A DNA stretch of 64,000 bases, from positions 3,120,001 through 3,184,000 of the forward strand of contig OY970832.1 of the NCBI GenBank assembly GCA_963853835.1, written 5' to 3'. This DNA comes from Calendula officinalis. Taxonomy: Eukaryota; Streptophyta; Magnoliopsida; Asterales; Asteraceae. Every line of letters begins with the position of its first letter. Positions within the stretch are counted from its first letter, which is position 1. Below are positions 33,718-45,360 of this stretch, one piece after another. The position numbers and the translations under genes were made by a program. Under the pieces are notes generated by a model that saw only the letters and a list, made by a program, of their open reading frames with translations, searched no databases and was not told the origin of the DNA.

Positions 33718-35726
33718 TCACTTAACACATTTGACACCATGACAAGCTGAGAAAAAAATAAGTAGAATGAGTGCGATGACGATTGCTAGAACTATAAGTT
33801 TAATCTTCATATTCTTTAACCACATTTTTCTTCTCAATTCACTACCCTGTGTCCTGAAACCTTGTGCCTGATCCAAAAAATCACATAAAATAAAATAAAA
33901 AAATTTATCCAATCTGATCCACAAAATACTCTTTTTAAAATGAAAAAATAAGAAAAAGAAAGATGTAAAATTTGCATTTAAATTGACTTTTACCTGAGAG
34001 TGAAGGGTCTCTGTCTTATCAACCAAAAGCTCAATCTTCTCTCCACGGTCAAGAACCTGCACAAACAATTACATTATCAAATATTAACTAAAATAGTATA
34101 CGTGCCAATTTTTATTAAATTAATTATTAATGAATTGATTCAGGTTATGTTTTATAAATGGATCAAAAGTCGGTTTAAATGTATTATTAATGTGTACAAA
34201 TAAAATCTCCTATATCATTTTTTATTTAAAATTTTGGATTACGATTTGTAACCATATTTACCGTAATATTTATCTAAAACTTCTAATCATATACGGGCCT
34301 AAATTAAAATTCTTACCTTCTCAATGTTCTCCATCATCACACCTTTGACTTCTGAAACCTGGGCTTTGACTTTTGAAAGCTTGTTGATTTCTTCGGGGTG
34401 GTCCACACAATACTGCATCTGCTCCTTCAGCTTAGGGCTGGTTTTTAAAATATTTTGGGCAATTATAATTTGAAGGTTGAAAAAAATGCAACAAAAATTA
34501 TAAAAAAAAATTGGGATTACCCGAATTCTTTGTTGAGACTATTGGCAACAGCTGTTGCAGCTTTCCCTCCAGCATATTTCTTGGTAAATTCATCTTTGAT
34601 TCTCTCAAGATAAGCCATTGGAATTTGACGGCCAGCAGCTTCCACAGCAACCACACAGTATGCTTCATAATTAAATATATTAATGTCAAGTTTATATATT
34701 ATGAAAAAAAAAGTGAATGCACACAAACAAGTGAAATGAAGCAAATCAAAATACACAATTTTACTAATAGAGTTGATGATTGTTTGAAAATTTGAAATTA
34801 CTTTAATGTGATCCTCATGATACCCAACTTTACCTTATGCCTAAGCTTTTATACTAATTATTGGTATGAGTGTAAATGATAATGTATGTTTTTTCTTAAT
34901 TAATTAATTTTTTACTTTAGTAGCCCAAATGTAATTGCCATGACATACCGGATCTAAAGATTGACATCTAATTTGACTTCCATTAGTAGGTCAATTGGTC
35001 AACATTTCAAAATGTAGAACTAAACTGACAGGATATTGACTGTTTTATCAGTTCATACCATTAAGTATGATGTGTTGCTAGGAACTATAGTTGATTTAGA
35101 CCAATCTGAAATTTGTCCAGAAATTCGATCAAACTGGCTCAGCTCAAACTTCATATTATATTGCCCATATTCATCATACTGACTCAATTTTACATACACA
35201 TATTATGTCACTCATATTCTTCGTACTTAGTAAGAACAGATGCATAGAGAGCTTTGATCCATTATATAATAGAATCATCTAGATAACCAAGCATCTCAAA
35301 CGAGATGTCAAATTAACAACAAATAAATTTAGCTAGCAACGATCAGCGCGCATACAAACTGAATTGCGAAATAAAACCTGATAATCAGAACAAATAATCG
35401 AGATATATCATTATACTAAGTACTACTAACTTGAATCTCATCAATGCATAACCTGGTACCATATAATTAACCAAATCGATCAACAATTCACTATCAAAAC
35501 GTATAAAAAAACGAAGGTAAATCAGATCAAACTCACTAAATCCGTCTTCAACGAGATAATTAAACGTGTGGCCATCGCATGAGTAAGTGAACTTATTGTT
35601 CGTAGCAGGAAGCTTTTCGAGACACTGAGCAGCAATATTCGTAAAATTTCCGGTGAATTCAGTGTATTCCGACAGAATCGTCGTTCCTCTTGCAATAAAA
35701 GTGTAGATCAATGATTGTTGGCCCAT
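33718..35726 (-). CDS. VAMP721: VAMP72-family R-SNARE (VAMP721/722-like)
   Basis: Longin-type R-SNARE driving fusion of secretory vesicles with the plasma membrane and cell plate; in Arabidopsis VAMP721/722 pair with syntaxins SYP121/SYP111 and SNAP33. Five exons on the minus strand: 35537-35726, 34521-34662, 34317-34437, 33994-34056 and 33718-33867, all with GT-AG borders and consistent phases, giving 221 residues (Arabidopsis VAMP721 about 219). Residues 1-120 form the longin domain (starts MGQQSLIYTFIARGT); the SNARE motif covers about 128-188 with the zero-layer Arg in KVLDRGEKIELL (residue 155); a C-terminal membrane anchor (IKLIVLAIVIALILLIFF) precedes CHGVKCVK. No defect is seen. Intron 1 is 874 bp; the others are short. 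Confidence 0.96.
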
Positions 35727-37551
35727 GATAACCTCCTTTTCTCACTCTCCGGCGAACAGAAACCCTAACTCCGATCACCACCGTGTTTAGAGAGAGATTT
35801 GGAAGGTGAAAGGGGGAGAATTTTGGATTTTGCTTCAACCGAAAGTAAAGGCTTTTTTAGTTCGATGGTGGTCTTAACAAAGTCCTTAAATGGAAAATAA
35901 CGGAAACTTCCAGCTGTAATATGTTGGTTTCAGATTTCGAATTTTACATAGTATATATGATTTTTTTTATTTTGATAACATTTATGCAAAGTTATTTAAC
36001 TGTTAACGGGTCACGACCCAATAACAAAGTTATGGATTTGTCAAGGCATATGATTATAACATTTCGAACCGATTTGATCCACACGTTTTTTTTTGAGGTT
36101 TTTTAGAAGTAGGATCTCTACTCTCGATAAAGATATAATTATATACATTTCACTTCTCTTATACCTCGTTTTTGATGGAACTAGTATTGTTATTATTGAA
36201 GTGGTATGATCTAATTAAGTTGAATTAGTGAATTAAAGATTATATACAAACAAATAAAAACTGTAATCTAAATTGTCCCATCTTTATTTTTAATAAAAGA
36301 AAGATAGTCATGTCATCTATTCCATGTCAATATCACCTCATCAATGTCACGTCATAAATCATATTGTCATTTGTAAAAGTCAGTTTTGAACAGCTTCGAC
36401 TTTTATAGAAGTCAAATCATGTTCTTTATGATTAACATTTAATCATGATATAAAGAAGTACTATATAAAGGTACAATTTATCTAGGAATATAATTAACAA
36501 TAAACCGAGTTACGTCAAATGATTTTATGTACAAAAATGTGATTTCATGACAAGTTTAAAAAGAAAGGCAAAATAGTTGACTTTTTAAAAGTTAAATTGT
36601 TTTGTTTAGTGTATCGAAATTGAGATTTTAGAAAATCCAACCATGAAATTTTAAGATTGGGTTTATTTTAAGTATTTTAAAACGTTGTACTTATCCAAAC
36701 ATTAACTGATATGTGTTTTCTTTCTTTTCTTTTTTTCCCCCTTCAAAAATGGCTATTTTTGTTTGATTTGAACTTAAAACGAGTAATTGATGCAAATTAA
36801 TTGAAAGGATATCAAATATTTTTTCACTCAAATGACAGGTTTAATCTTTAATGGTGTTAAACAAGACTCTCATCAAGTTGTAGAGATGATAGGATTACGA
36901 ATTTCTTCAAGCTGGTTTAACTGTCTGATCCGTCTGTTTTTCCACCTCTATACAATCGAATTTAAGTTTATAAACTCAAGCCATCTGATAAATTAACTAA
37001 TTTCTAATGTGAAACGCTTTGAAATTGATTTTAGGCGGTGGTACGTGAAACGGGGTCTTCACCTGGACATATGTATTCATCTGGGATGAAGATCTTAGAT
37101 TGGAGGACTTTGATGCCAAAAATTTATTTTTATTTATTTTTATTTTTAAGTTCTTGTGAAATTTAGTCTATATGATACTCAAGTACATAAGCTTGGTCAA
37201 AAAGCAGTGTTTAGAAATTTCAAATATTCTTAAGGAACTAAATTATTATGAACATACACATAAAAATATTATAAAATTTTCTATAAGTAGCCGGTGATTT
37301 ATCACGGGTTATAGGCTAGTAAAACATTAAAAAAACAGCTAGGATGCACATCTAATATCATAGTTAAACAACTTACAATGAACTTTTTGTACAAGTACTA
37401 CTAACAATATACAATTGAAAGAGACAGAGAGAATAGCAACAAGAATAGAACATTACACCAACTATTTCCCATATGCCCTAAAACTGTACAAGATGAGCTC
37501 TGCCTCATTTATTTCACACATAAAAAAAATAAACAAAAATATTTAAACATT
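35727..37551. other. VAMP promoter/5' UTR and intergenic region
   Basis: 35727-35830 is probably the VAMP 5' UTR (CT-rich, read on the minus strand). The remainder to 37551 is AT-rich intergenic DNA and the 3' flank of the SDI1-like gene. A motif acctggacatatgtat at 37070 recurs at 40357, on the other side of that gene. Confidence 0.5.
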
Positions 37552-40243
37552 TTAACAAGCTATTTGATCTCTAAAATTTTCAATTTGTTCAAATATGGGC
37601 AGCCTTCTTGATCTATTGGGGGCCCATACATTCATCAATTTTTCTAGCCCATTAACAAAATCATCATCTAGGTCAAGTCCAGGGAGGTCCGGCAACAACT
37701 CAGCCATCGGCCGCCATGTTTCCGCCTCTGTCAACAGTTCGTGAGCCCTGTTTCTGGCCCGGATGTCATCGGAACCGGGAATCTCACCATTGACTATGTG
37801 TTGAAGGACCCAACGTGCTTCGTTGAATCGGGCCTGTTTCATTAGGCAAAGGGCCAAATTGTTGGCCTTATTTGCATCCGGGTCGATCATTTGGGCTTTC
37901 TTGTAGACCACCTCTGCTGCCATGAAGTTGGATTTTTGCATGTAGGCCCAGCCCAAGTTTCCCTTTTAAATTAAAAAGGATATTATTGTTAGATTATAGC
38001 TAAGTTTAATCTAATTTGATTAATTAACTTCAACGAAATTATCAAAGGATCTAGTTCTCGAATCCTAAACCAAGAAATCTAATAAATGTTATTATAGGTC
38101 GCATGTACGAGATTACAATTGAGTTTAGCCAAATATAATACACTATATGCAACACGTAGTTAAAAAGTACATATTATTTTTGAAGAGAACGAAAAATACC
38201 AGGATTCTAGAAGTTTCTTGTCGAACCGAAACTTGGAACTTTTTGCCATGAGATCTAGCTGTCTTTGTTGGTTTTCCGTTAAACGCCTTTCCTCTATAAA
38301 TCATCCTAAGTTTTTGCTTTAATAACGCTATTTGTTCATCCACTTTCCCGCATTTCTGTTTAAATAAATATCCAACCATATCGATATTTTATGTTTTTAG
38401 CTAGGTTCAAATATATATCCAATCATTTCTATTCAAATAAATATCCAATAATGATATTCAATCTATTTGAAATAGGGATACAAAGAAGGTAAGATGTAAT
38501 AAATTGTGCATGCATGATAACGGGGTACAATGTGCAAGGGAGGTTGTACCTTGAACAAATCAATGAGGACATTATCAAGGGATTCTTGGGCACTTTTGGG
38601 GCAAAGGCACCTAAATGACTTAATGGCTTCAATGGCTTCTTCAGTTCTATCCAATTGCTTCATGACAACTGCCATGTCTTTTAAGGCACTTTCTACTCTA
38701 TCCCCTGCATTTATTGCCTTCCAAAACCACACTATTGCACCCTCTTGATCCCTTTCTACAAGCTGCATGTACATAAAAAAGATTTATCATCTTGTCATCC
38801 ATGATCTTTAGTAGTTAGTACCTTTGATTTTTTGTAGCCTTTGAATTTATATATTAGTAGTTAGTAGCCGTGCACAAAATACCCGAAACCGAACCGGTCA
38901 AACCCGATTTTGACCCAAACCGGTTCGGTTTTTGCCTAACCGGTCGGTTCCCAACCGGTTTGGGGTTCTTAGGGTTCGAACCGGTTAGTAACCAGTTTTT
39001 AAAACCGACCACAAATTTAGTCAACACATCGGTTTTGGCCGATTAACCGGTTTGTAACCGAACCGAACCGGTTACAATACCCATTACACCGGTTAGAGTT
39101 TTCGAGTCCCGAAACCGGTTAGGAACCGAACCGGTTATTGGTCGAACCGGTGTTGACCAAAACCGAAACCGGTTTGGTCAAAAACCGGTTCTTGTGCACG
39201 CCTAGAAGTTAGTACTATTTATAATATCGTGCATTGATTTAATTAGCGCAGTTACTTAATAATATTAAAGTTAATTAAGTAACAAATATATGTTAAAAAA
39301 GGATATCATGACCTTGGATTCAGGTAAATATTAAAAAAATAAATTATAATAATAGCAATAGCAATATATATCGTTTTAATGTATAGTAATTATATATATA
39401 TGTATGTAGGTAAATATAGTAGGAGTAGAATTTTTTTTGAACGATAATACATTAAAATTTTTAGCGAAAAGCTAGAGTAAAACAAAACAAGAAAAAATTT
39501 ATAGAAGGTTACATTGATCTAGGATTACTACATCAGTTTATTCAATCCAAGTTTACATTTTTCTCCTTGCTACTAACCTAGAGAAAAGAGAAAAATTTGA
39601 CATCGTAATATAATAAGATCTAATAGAACAAAAGATCATTTTTGGATCTTTAAGAAAAAACTTAACTCAAAACCTAGTTTGGTGCAAGATTTCGTGATAT
39701 ACATGTGAGATAAACTCGAGTTTTTAGTTCTCTAGATTTCATTTTTAAAAGTAAAGTTACATAAAATCAGTCTACATAAACGATTTTTTGGTATTCGATC
39801 TAAAACGTATTTAGGTTTAGAGTCTCTTTTATTCGTTTATCTATACAAAGTAAGATCAAAATCAGATCTTAACGAAAATCTGCAATTCAAAACCTAGTTT
39901 GGTGGAAGATTTGGTGACTTACATGTGAGATTGGTTGAATAGAAACCCGAGTTTGTTTTTTGTTGCTTCTGTAGACTGTTATTTATAACTAAGGTTACAT
40001 AAAATCAGTCTATAGAAATAACGTTTAAAACATATATGGGTTTAAAGTTTATTTTTATTATTTATTTATTTATACAAAATACTTGTAAAAGAACATCAAC
40101 CACGACGTTTTTTAAATACAATCGGGAAAGAAATAATTAACCTGAGCATGTTTAGCTTTTACATAAGGACCATCACCACCAGATGGGACTTTATGAATAA
40201 TATGAAACTGGTTTCCTTCTTTATTTCTTGAATTCACTTCCAT
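37552..40243 (-). CDS. SDI1: SDI1 / MS5-like TPR protein (POLLENLESS3-LIKE family)
   Basis: Plant-specific tetratricopeptide protein. Arabidopsis SDI1/SDI2 are induced by sulfur starvation and repress glucosinolate synthesis, and relatives (MS5) act in male meiosis; the role in this species is inferred. Four exons on the minus strand: 40142-40243, 38550-38762, 38200-38355 and 37552-37962, all phase 0 with GT-AG borders, giving 293 residues (Arabidopsis SDI1 about 306). Family hallmarks in order: FHIIHKVPSG near residue 13, IVWFWKAINAGDRVESALKD, RTEEAIEAIKSFRCLCPK, FNGKPTKTARSHGKKFQV, GNLGWAYMQ and the C-terminal RRLPIFEQIENFRDQIAC. At least three TPR-like helical pairs are visible. The ORF is intact. 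Intron 1 (38763-40141) is long, 1379 bp, and contains a hAT element. Confidence 0.95.
38865..39204. mobile_element. Non-autonomous hAT element in SDI1-like intron 1 (340 bp)
   Basis: Termini tagccgtgcacaa and ttgtgcacgccta are inverted repeats (12 of 13 matching). An 8-bp target duplication with one mismatch flanks it: gtagttag at 38857-38864 and gaagttag at 39205-39212. The interior is a degenerate run of CCGAAACCGGTT-type words, strongly self-complementary. Inserted between exons 1 and 2 and away from splice sites. Confidence 0.9.
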
Positions 40244-41198
40244 ACTCTCTCTATATCTATCTACAAATCTTCCTTTCTCTTTCTACAATACACCCTATCT
40301 TCAACAATTATGATTGTTATGTAGGGTTAAGGGCAAGAAAAATAACAAAAATGAACCTGGACATATGTATGTCCACCTAAACTTAGCATTATTTTCGTAT
40401 ATAGGATTTTATTAACGACCAACTTAAGGGTTGTTTTTTAAAATTTATTATATGCATAAAAATATTCATACTTTTATTAATGGAGGATAATTTCTTAAAA
40501 TATTAATAATATTGATTTACAAGTTCATAGTTTATTTTTTTAACATATTAATGACATCATATAGCTATCGTTATCATTTCTCTTTAATTATATATCGGGT
40601 ATATTTCAATAAATTATCCGAAATCTAGTGTTAGGAGGGGATAATGTTTATCTAGTTGTTTAAGTTAAATTTGTTACTAATGTTTGTTTCACTCTAATGA
40701 ATTTTTATCATTTTTTTACTAGGTTCATAATGAATAGCAGCAATGCTTTCAATTTTTAAGAATAAACTTTTTACGAATTTAGAGACAGGGTAACCGAAAC
40801 CAGCACTGGATCGGCGTTTCCAGTTACGAAAATTTAGGAACATGTATTCCAGGTCCCGGTTCCGATATTTCAGGAACCGGCGGTTCCGGTTCCGAATCTG
40901 GTCAGAACCGGCGGGTAGCCGCCTACACTCATCCCTAGGTTTGACCATCTAATTGTTACCGTATCATAATTTTCCGAATTTAATAATGTGTATGCAAAGT
41001 AAAATTCGTTTTTTTTTTAAAAAACAATAACTCTTATAAGGGAGAATATCATAAAACATCAAGATACTTTGCCTTGTTTGTCGAATTACTCATTGTACTT
41101 TTTCCCCTCGAACGAATTATTAAAAGTTGATTTGGTTTGTGTTCGATTTTTGTCACTGTTAATCGCTAAACTTGTTCAACCAACGAAATGCTAAGTTG
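40244..41198. other. Upstream of the SDI1-like gene; hAT-like CCGG patch
   Basis: 40244-40330 is probably the 5' UTR/promoter of the SDI1-like gene (CT-rich on the + strand). At about 40780-40937 a patch rich in GGAACCGG/CCGGTTCC ends in cactcatcccta, a hAT-like right terminus; no left terminus was found. Confidence 0.5.
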
Positions 41199-41390
41199 AT
41201 CATCACTAATGTGGCATTTTTATGAATGAACATGTTTTTTTTTTTTTTTTTTTTTTTGTTATTTATTGAAACATAGTTTTACATTCAACCTTTTACTTGA
41301 TCATCACTAATGTGGCATTTATATGAATAAACATGTTTTTTATTGTTGTTATTTATTGAAACATAGTTTTACATTCGACATTTTACTTGA
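41199..41390. repeat. Two-copy tandem repeat of ~100 bp with a poly-T tract
   Basis: The unit gatcatcactaatgtggca... to ...acattcaaccttttactt occurs twice in succession; copy 1 is interrupted by a long T run at about 41238-41259. The copies share most of their bases. Confidence 0.8.
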
Positions 41391-42074
41391 TCATCCACTA
41401 ATCATGTTAGATTGTTGGTGAGTGACCAAAATGAAATGAAATTAAAATAATGATAATAACTATATTTAGTTTTTTTGTGATTATTTCATAATTTATATAT
41501 ATTTATTTTAAAACGGATTGAACACATACTGAAAGCAGTCCCGATGCATGAGTAACCCCATGGTCTTATTCTGCTGCTTAATTTTTCTATATCGCCCAGA
41601 ATTTGTTTATTCAATTATTTAGTTACAACTCAAGTGTATATATGTTCTTTTATTATTAAAGTAAACTACCAAAGTCAAGATATTTTGATTTCGTCCTTGA
41701 CATTTGATTAACATGTTATCCCTATTTTAAGTTTTTTTTTTTCCTTTCAAATCCACGGTCCTTGTGCTCTGTAAAATAATAAAATTATCCTTATCTAATT
41801 CAAATATGGATTTCCCTTAGAGCATTAGGTGTGGTCACCTGGGGTCGGATGCCACATCGCGCCACCTTTGCGCCACATCACTATTTCACATTTCACATTC
41901 AAAACCCCCCAAATACCCCATTTACCATCACTAAAATACCTCTCACTCACAAGATACATTAAAAAAATACCTTGGAAATCTCACCCACTCGCGTCGGACT
42001 TGCCAGCCATCCGACGCACACCCTCACTCACCCAACGGGCGGTGTGGTGGCGAGGGTCAAGCAAGCCGGCTAGC
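41391..42074. other. Gene-free stretch with a GC-richer repeat at 41819-42074
   Basis: From 41819 (agagcattaggtgtggtcacc) GC content rises and contains many CCAC/GGTGG words; it continues on the far side of the hAT element as 42733-42820 (atgccatgtatgcaaaagtgg...). It looks like an older repeat that the hAT element disrupted; the class is unknown. Confidence 0.5.
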
Positions 42075-42082
42075 ATGCCATG

Positions 42083-42724
42083 TAAGGGTGAGCATAAAAA
42101 CCGAAAAACCGAAACCAATCCGTTAAAACTGACAAAACCAAACCGATAAAACCGAAACCATTTCAAAACCGACAGTTTGGTTTTAGATTTTGAAAAAACC
42201 GATGGATTCGGTTCGGTTTCGGTCTTAACAAAAAACCGCCCCCATTAAGAAACCGCCCCATTAATATTTAATATATTATATATATTTTTTTAATTTTATA
42301 TTTATTACATAGAAGTCGACCTATTTAAGTATTTGAAAGTCCATCTACTATGGTTCATTAATGCTTATATCGTTATTATATGATACAAAATACGTTTATA
42401 GTTTGAATTTTGTACTGAAAATGATATTTATTGTTGAAATATGTTATTAGACATTAAACTTAATAATGTAAGTTAGATATTATTACTAAAATCTGTGTGT
42501 AATTTTGAAAAAATAAAGATTAGTGCATGAAATTATGTATCTATGTTTAAGACGAGGTGGATTCGGTTTTAAAACCGAAACCGAACCGTTAAAGGCTAAA
42601 AACCGTTAAAACCGAAACCGTTAGAAACCGAAACCATTGGTTTTACAAATGCTAAAACCGAAATTAGCGGATTCGGTTCGGTTTGAGCCTAAAACCGCCC
42701 CAAACCGCCCCATGCACACCCCTA
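42083..42724. mobile_element. Non-autonomous hAT element (642 bp) with perfect 8-bp TSD
   Basis: The target duplication atgccatg is exact at 42075-42082 and 42725-42732. Termini taagggtgagcat and atgcacaccccta are inverted repeats (11 of 13). The ends are made of AAACCGAAACCG words, while the middle (about 42260-42540) is unrelated AT-rich DNA. No transposase ORF. Confidence 0.95.
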
Positions 42725-42732
42725 ATGCCATG

Positions 42733-43989
42733 TATGCAAAAGTGGAGATGGCGGAGGGGTGCTTCGTTATGGTACCCCTTTCTCTTATAATAAGGCTAAG
42801 AAGATGTTCGGGATTGCTTATTTAAAATAGATTATCTGTTTTGAAACGGATAATTAAAATATCAAATAATTAGCTGCTACAAAACGTGACTATGCAATAT
42901 AGTGTTTGGATTTGATTGCGCATTTTGATATCGCAATAATCAGATAATTCGTTTCTTTAAGTGTTTGGCATTTGAGACTATCTAATAGTTTAATGTATAA
43001 AATTACCAAAATAGACATAGGGTAACCTGACATGTGTTACCTCTTTTTTGAATGGACACATGTCAAAAATGTAGATGAAGATGATAGTTTGGTAAATTTT
43101 ACGAAAATCACGTTTTGCAAAAGCATGTAGCCATCTGCTTTTACAGATCGGCGTTTTGATGCTTCAAAAAAGCAGATAAGTGATTTTCACTTTTCATTTG
43201 CCAAACACTGAATCTTGATTTTATGTGTTTTGAAAACGTATTAATCAGATAAGTTGGTTGGAAACGCAATCCCAAACACACTCTTACCCATTTCTAAGAA
43301 AGTCGGGCTATGAAGAGGTAATATGTAAACAATATTTCTCATAAATGAGGATAGAGTTACTGCTTCCTGAAGATAACTAAAGGGACTGAATTCCAACTAA
43401 AACAAAATGTCACCGCTAAGTTCACATTGGTCATTGATCTAAGATTTGTGAAACTAAAAAAACATTAGCCTATGTTTGAAGATGAAAAGACGAAATAGCC
43501 CTCGCATGCGAAGCATTAATCGGTCATTTGTTATCAAAATCCATTTTAATATTACTATTGACCAAATTTGTAACCATAACTTATTTCAGTTTTCACTAAC
43601 TTTTTTACATTTTAGCCCCTCAAGCCAACTGGGTAAATTGACAAAAATTCTCTCATTTACTTTTGATAAATGGCGAATAGGTTGAATATGTGTTTGGATA
43701 AGGGATTTTGTCTGATTGTAACAATGAACATAGACGCAATAACATAACAAATTGTATGACTCACTTGTAACAATGAACGTGGACGATTCTACGTTTAATG
43801 GTTATTGGATTTTATTAATTTTATTTTGCTTCATTTGAGAAATTCAAGAGGGTAAACGAGTTTTTTATAAAATAAAAGATATTGTACAAAATCTTCTTTT
43901 AACTGAAATCAGATTTACGTATTGTGTCATAAATAAAAATGGGCCAACTTTGACATGTTTGCTTATAAATGGGCCGTTTCAGCTTATGT
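42733..43989. other. Gene-free AT-rich stretch
   Basis: After the GC-richer remnant up to about 42820, nothing is recognised apart from inverted words around 42830-43290 (aacggataattaa, gaaaacgtattaatcag) that may be a decayed TIR element. Small frames here have no domain. Confidence 0.45.
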
Positions 43990-44024
43990 TTAACTTCCAA
44001 TTACCTTGCAAATGGGCCGTTGTG

Positions 44025-44153
44025 GGTCCCGCATATTAACAAGCAAGTTATCACATTTTAAATCAAAATGAAAAATATTTTTCAAATGCAAATATTCCAT
44101 CCCAAAAGCTGCATCCATAGCTATTATAAGCTTTCTACCACGATCAAGTGACC
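44025..44153 (-). pseudogene. Single exon of a Raf-like (PB1-type) MAPKKK
   Basis: On the minus strand an exon-like segment between an AG acceptor and a GTAATT donor encodes LIIAMDAAFGMEYLH, KNIFHFDLKCDNLLVN and MRDPQRPICK. This is the kinase catalytic-loop exon of plant group B/C Raf-like MAPKKKs, where the loop reads HxDLKxxNLL; here HFDLKCDN keeps the catalytic Asp, Lys and Asn. No preceding ATP-binding exon or following DFG exon was found within several kb either side. It is thus a captured or left-behind exon and not a gene, although its reading frame and splice sites are intact. Confidence 0.8.
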
Positions 44154-44190
44154 TACAAAAATAAATAAATAAAAAACTATACTTGAGCAA

Positions 44191-44939
44191 ATCAGAATAT
44201 AACCTGATTTTTTCGTAACCGATGCTTTAAGTTAATTTCCATGAGTTATACTTCACAAATTGACTAAACGAAAAAGCGGAATCGATTGCTGGATGGAATT
44301 TAGAATTTAATTGCAGGTTTTATATTTGAATCAAACGAAATATGATTGTACAAATGGATTCTTCTTTAATTTCAAAGCCCGAAAGTGCAGCAGAACACTT
44401 AGAAACAGAGGTTTGGGCCTCACGTTGAAAACGTTCTCTTATTGTGGGCCATGTCCATCGTTACGGGCCCATCTAATGCCTTCTTTAGTTTTGTCTGCCA
44501 TAAGAATCTTTCAAAATTAATTAATTATTATTTAAAGAAAATGTATAATGAAGAAATCAAAAGGCAAGTGAATGAACAGATTACGGGTTGGAAAATAGGC
44601 GGGTAATGGGTTAAAGCATTTAATTTTTTTACTTTGAATTGGGTTGAGCTAACGTTTAACACAATTTATTCTTTCGTTAGGGTTTTAAATAGAGTTTTTA
44701 AGACATAAGATAAAAGCATTTATTGCTTTAAAATATACTTTTTCTTTTGTATTTGATTAGAGAACTAGAAGACAAAGGACAAGTTTGATGAGAAATCTAT
44801 GTCAGTTTGTATAGTACTAGAATATCTAAGACATTTACTAACATAAATAAAACAAAAATACACTTTCTATAAAAATAAATAGAAACTTAATTTATTACTA
44901 AAATATAGCCTTCAGATAAAACAGAAGGAAATTATTATA
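44191..44939. other. Gene-free flank of the kinase exon
   Basis: AT-rich; a slightly GC-richer patch at 44380-44500 has no recognised coding content. Confidence 0.45.
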
Positions 44940-44953
44940 TCTAAGAATACAAA

Positions 44954-45083
44954 CCCAAATGGCCTTTGACGCGGTATGGTGTGTGACTCTCAACCTTGAG
45001 GTCTGGAGTTCGAGTCCCGTCGTGAACATAAGTGGTAATTAGGAGTAGATTAAATTTGACGTTTCAAAAAAAAAAAAAAAAAT
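44954..45083 (+). mobile_element. SINE with 14-bp target-site duplication
   Basis: Perfect direct repeat tctaagaatacaaa at 44940-44953 and 45084-45097. The body has a tRNA-like B box (gagttcgagtcccgtcg) and ends aaatttgacgtttc plus a run of about 18 A residues. The tail resembles the LINE tail at 61422 (catttgccgtttcc). Confidence 0.92.
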
Positions 45084-45360
45084 TCTAAGAATACAAATAA
45101 TATTTACTTATATAATACAATTAAAGTTATCAACTGATGTATATTTTTGAGAAAGCAACATTGAAATAACTCTTGCTAATATACAAACAAATAAATTAAA
45201 AGTTTATAGCTTTTTTGGAAATTTATTTTTAATAAAATGTTTCGTTAAAATAGCTTAAAATAATACCAGATTCATGGTGGTTTATATTTTTAGTTTTTTT
45301 AGTTTTTGATAAATTGTAATGGATCGAGAATAATTTTTAAAATCATAGTAGTATTATAAA

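Noticed and set aside
34000..34795. ORFs on the + strand over the VAMP gene
   Set aside because: Antisense to confirmed exons or introns and without domains.
41829..42149. 106-codon ORF as a gene
   Set aside because: Runs from an old GC-rich repeat into the hAT element across the target duplication at 42075-42082.
42637..42825. ORF crossing the right end of the hAT element
   Set aside because: Crosses the exact 8-bp target duplication, so it is a chance join of transposon and flank.
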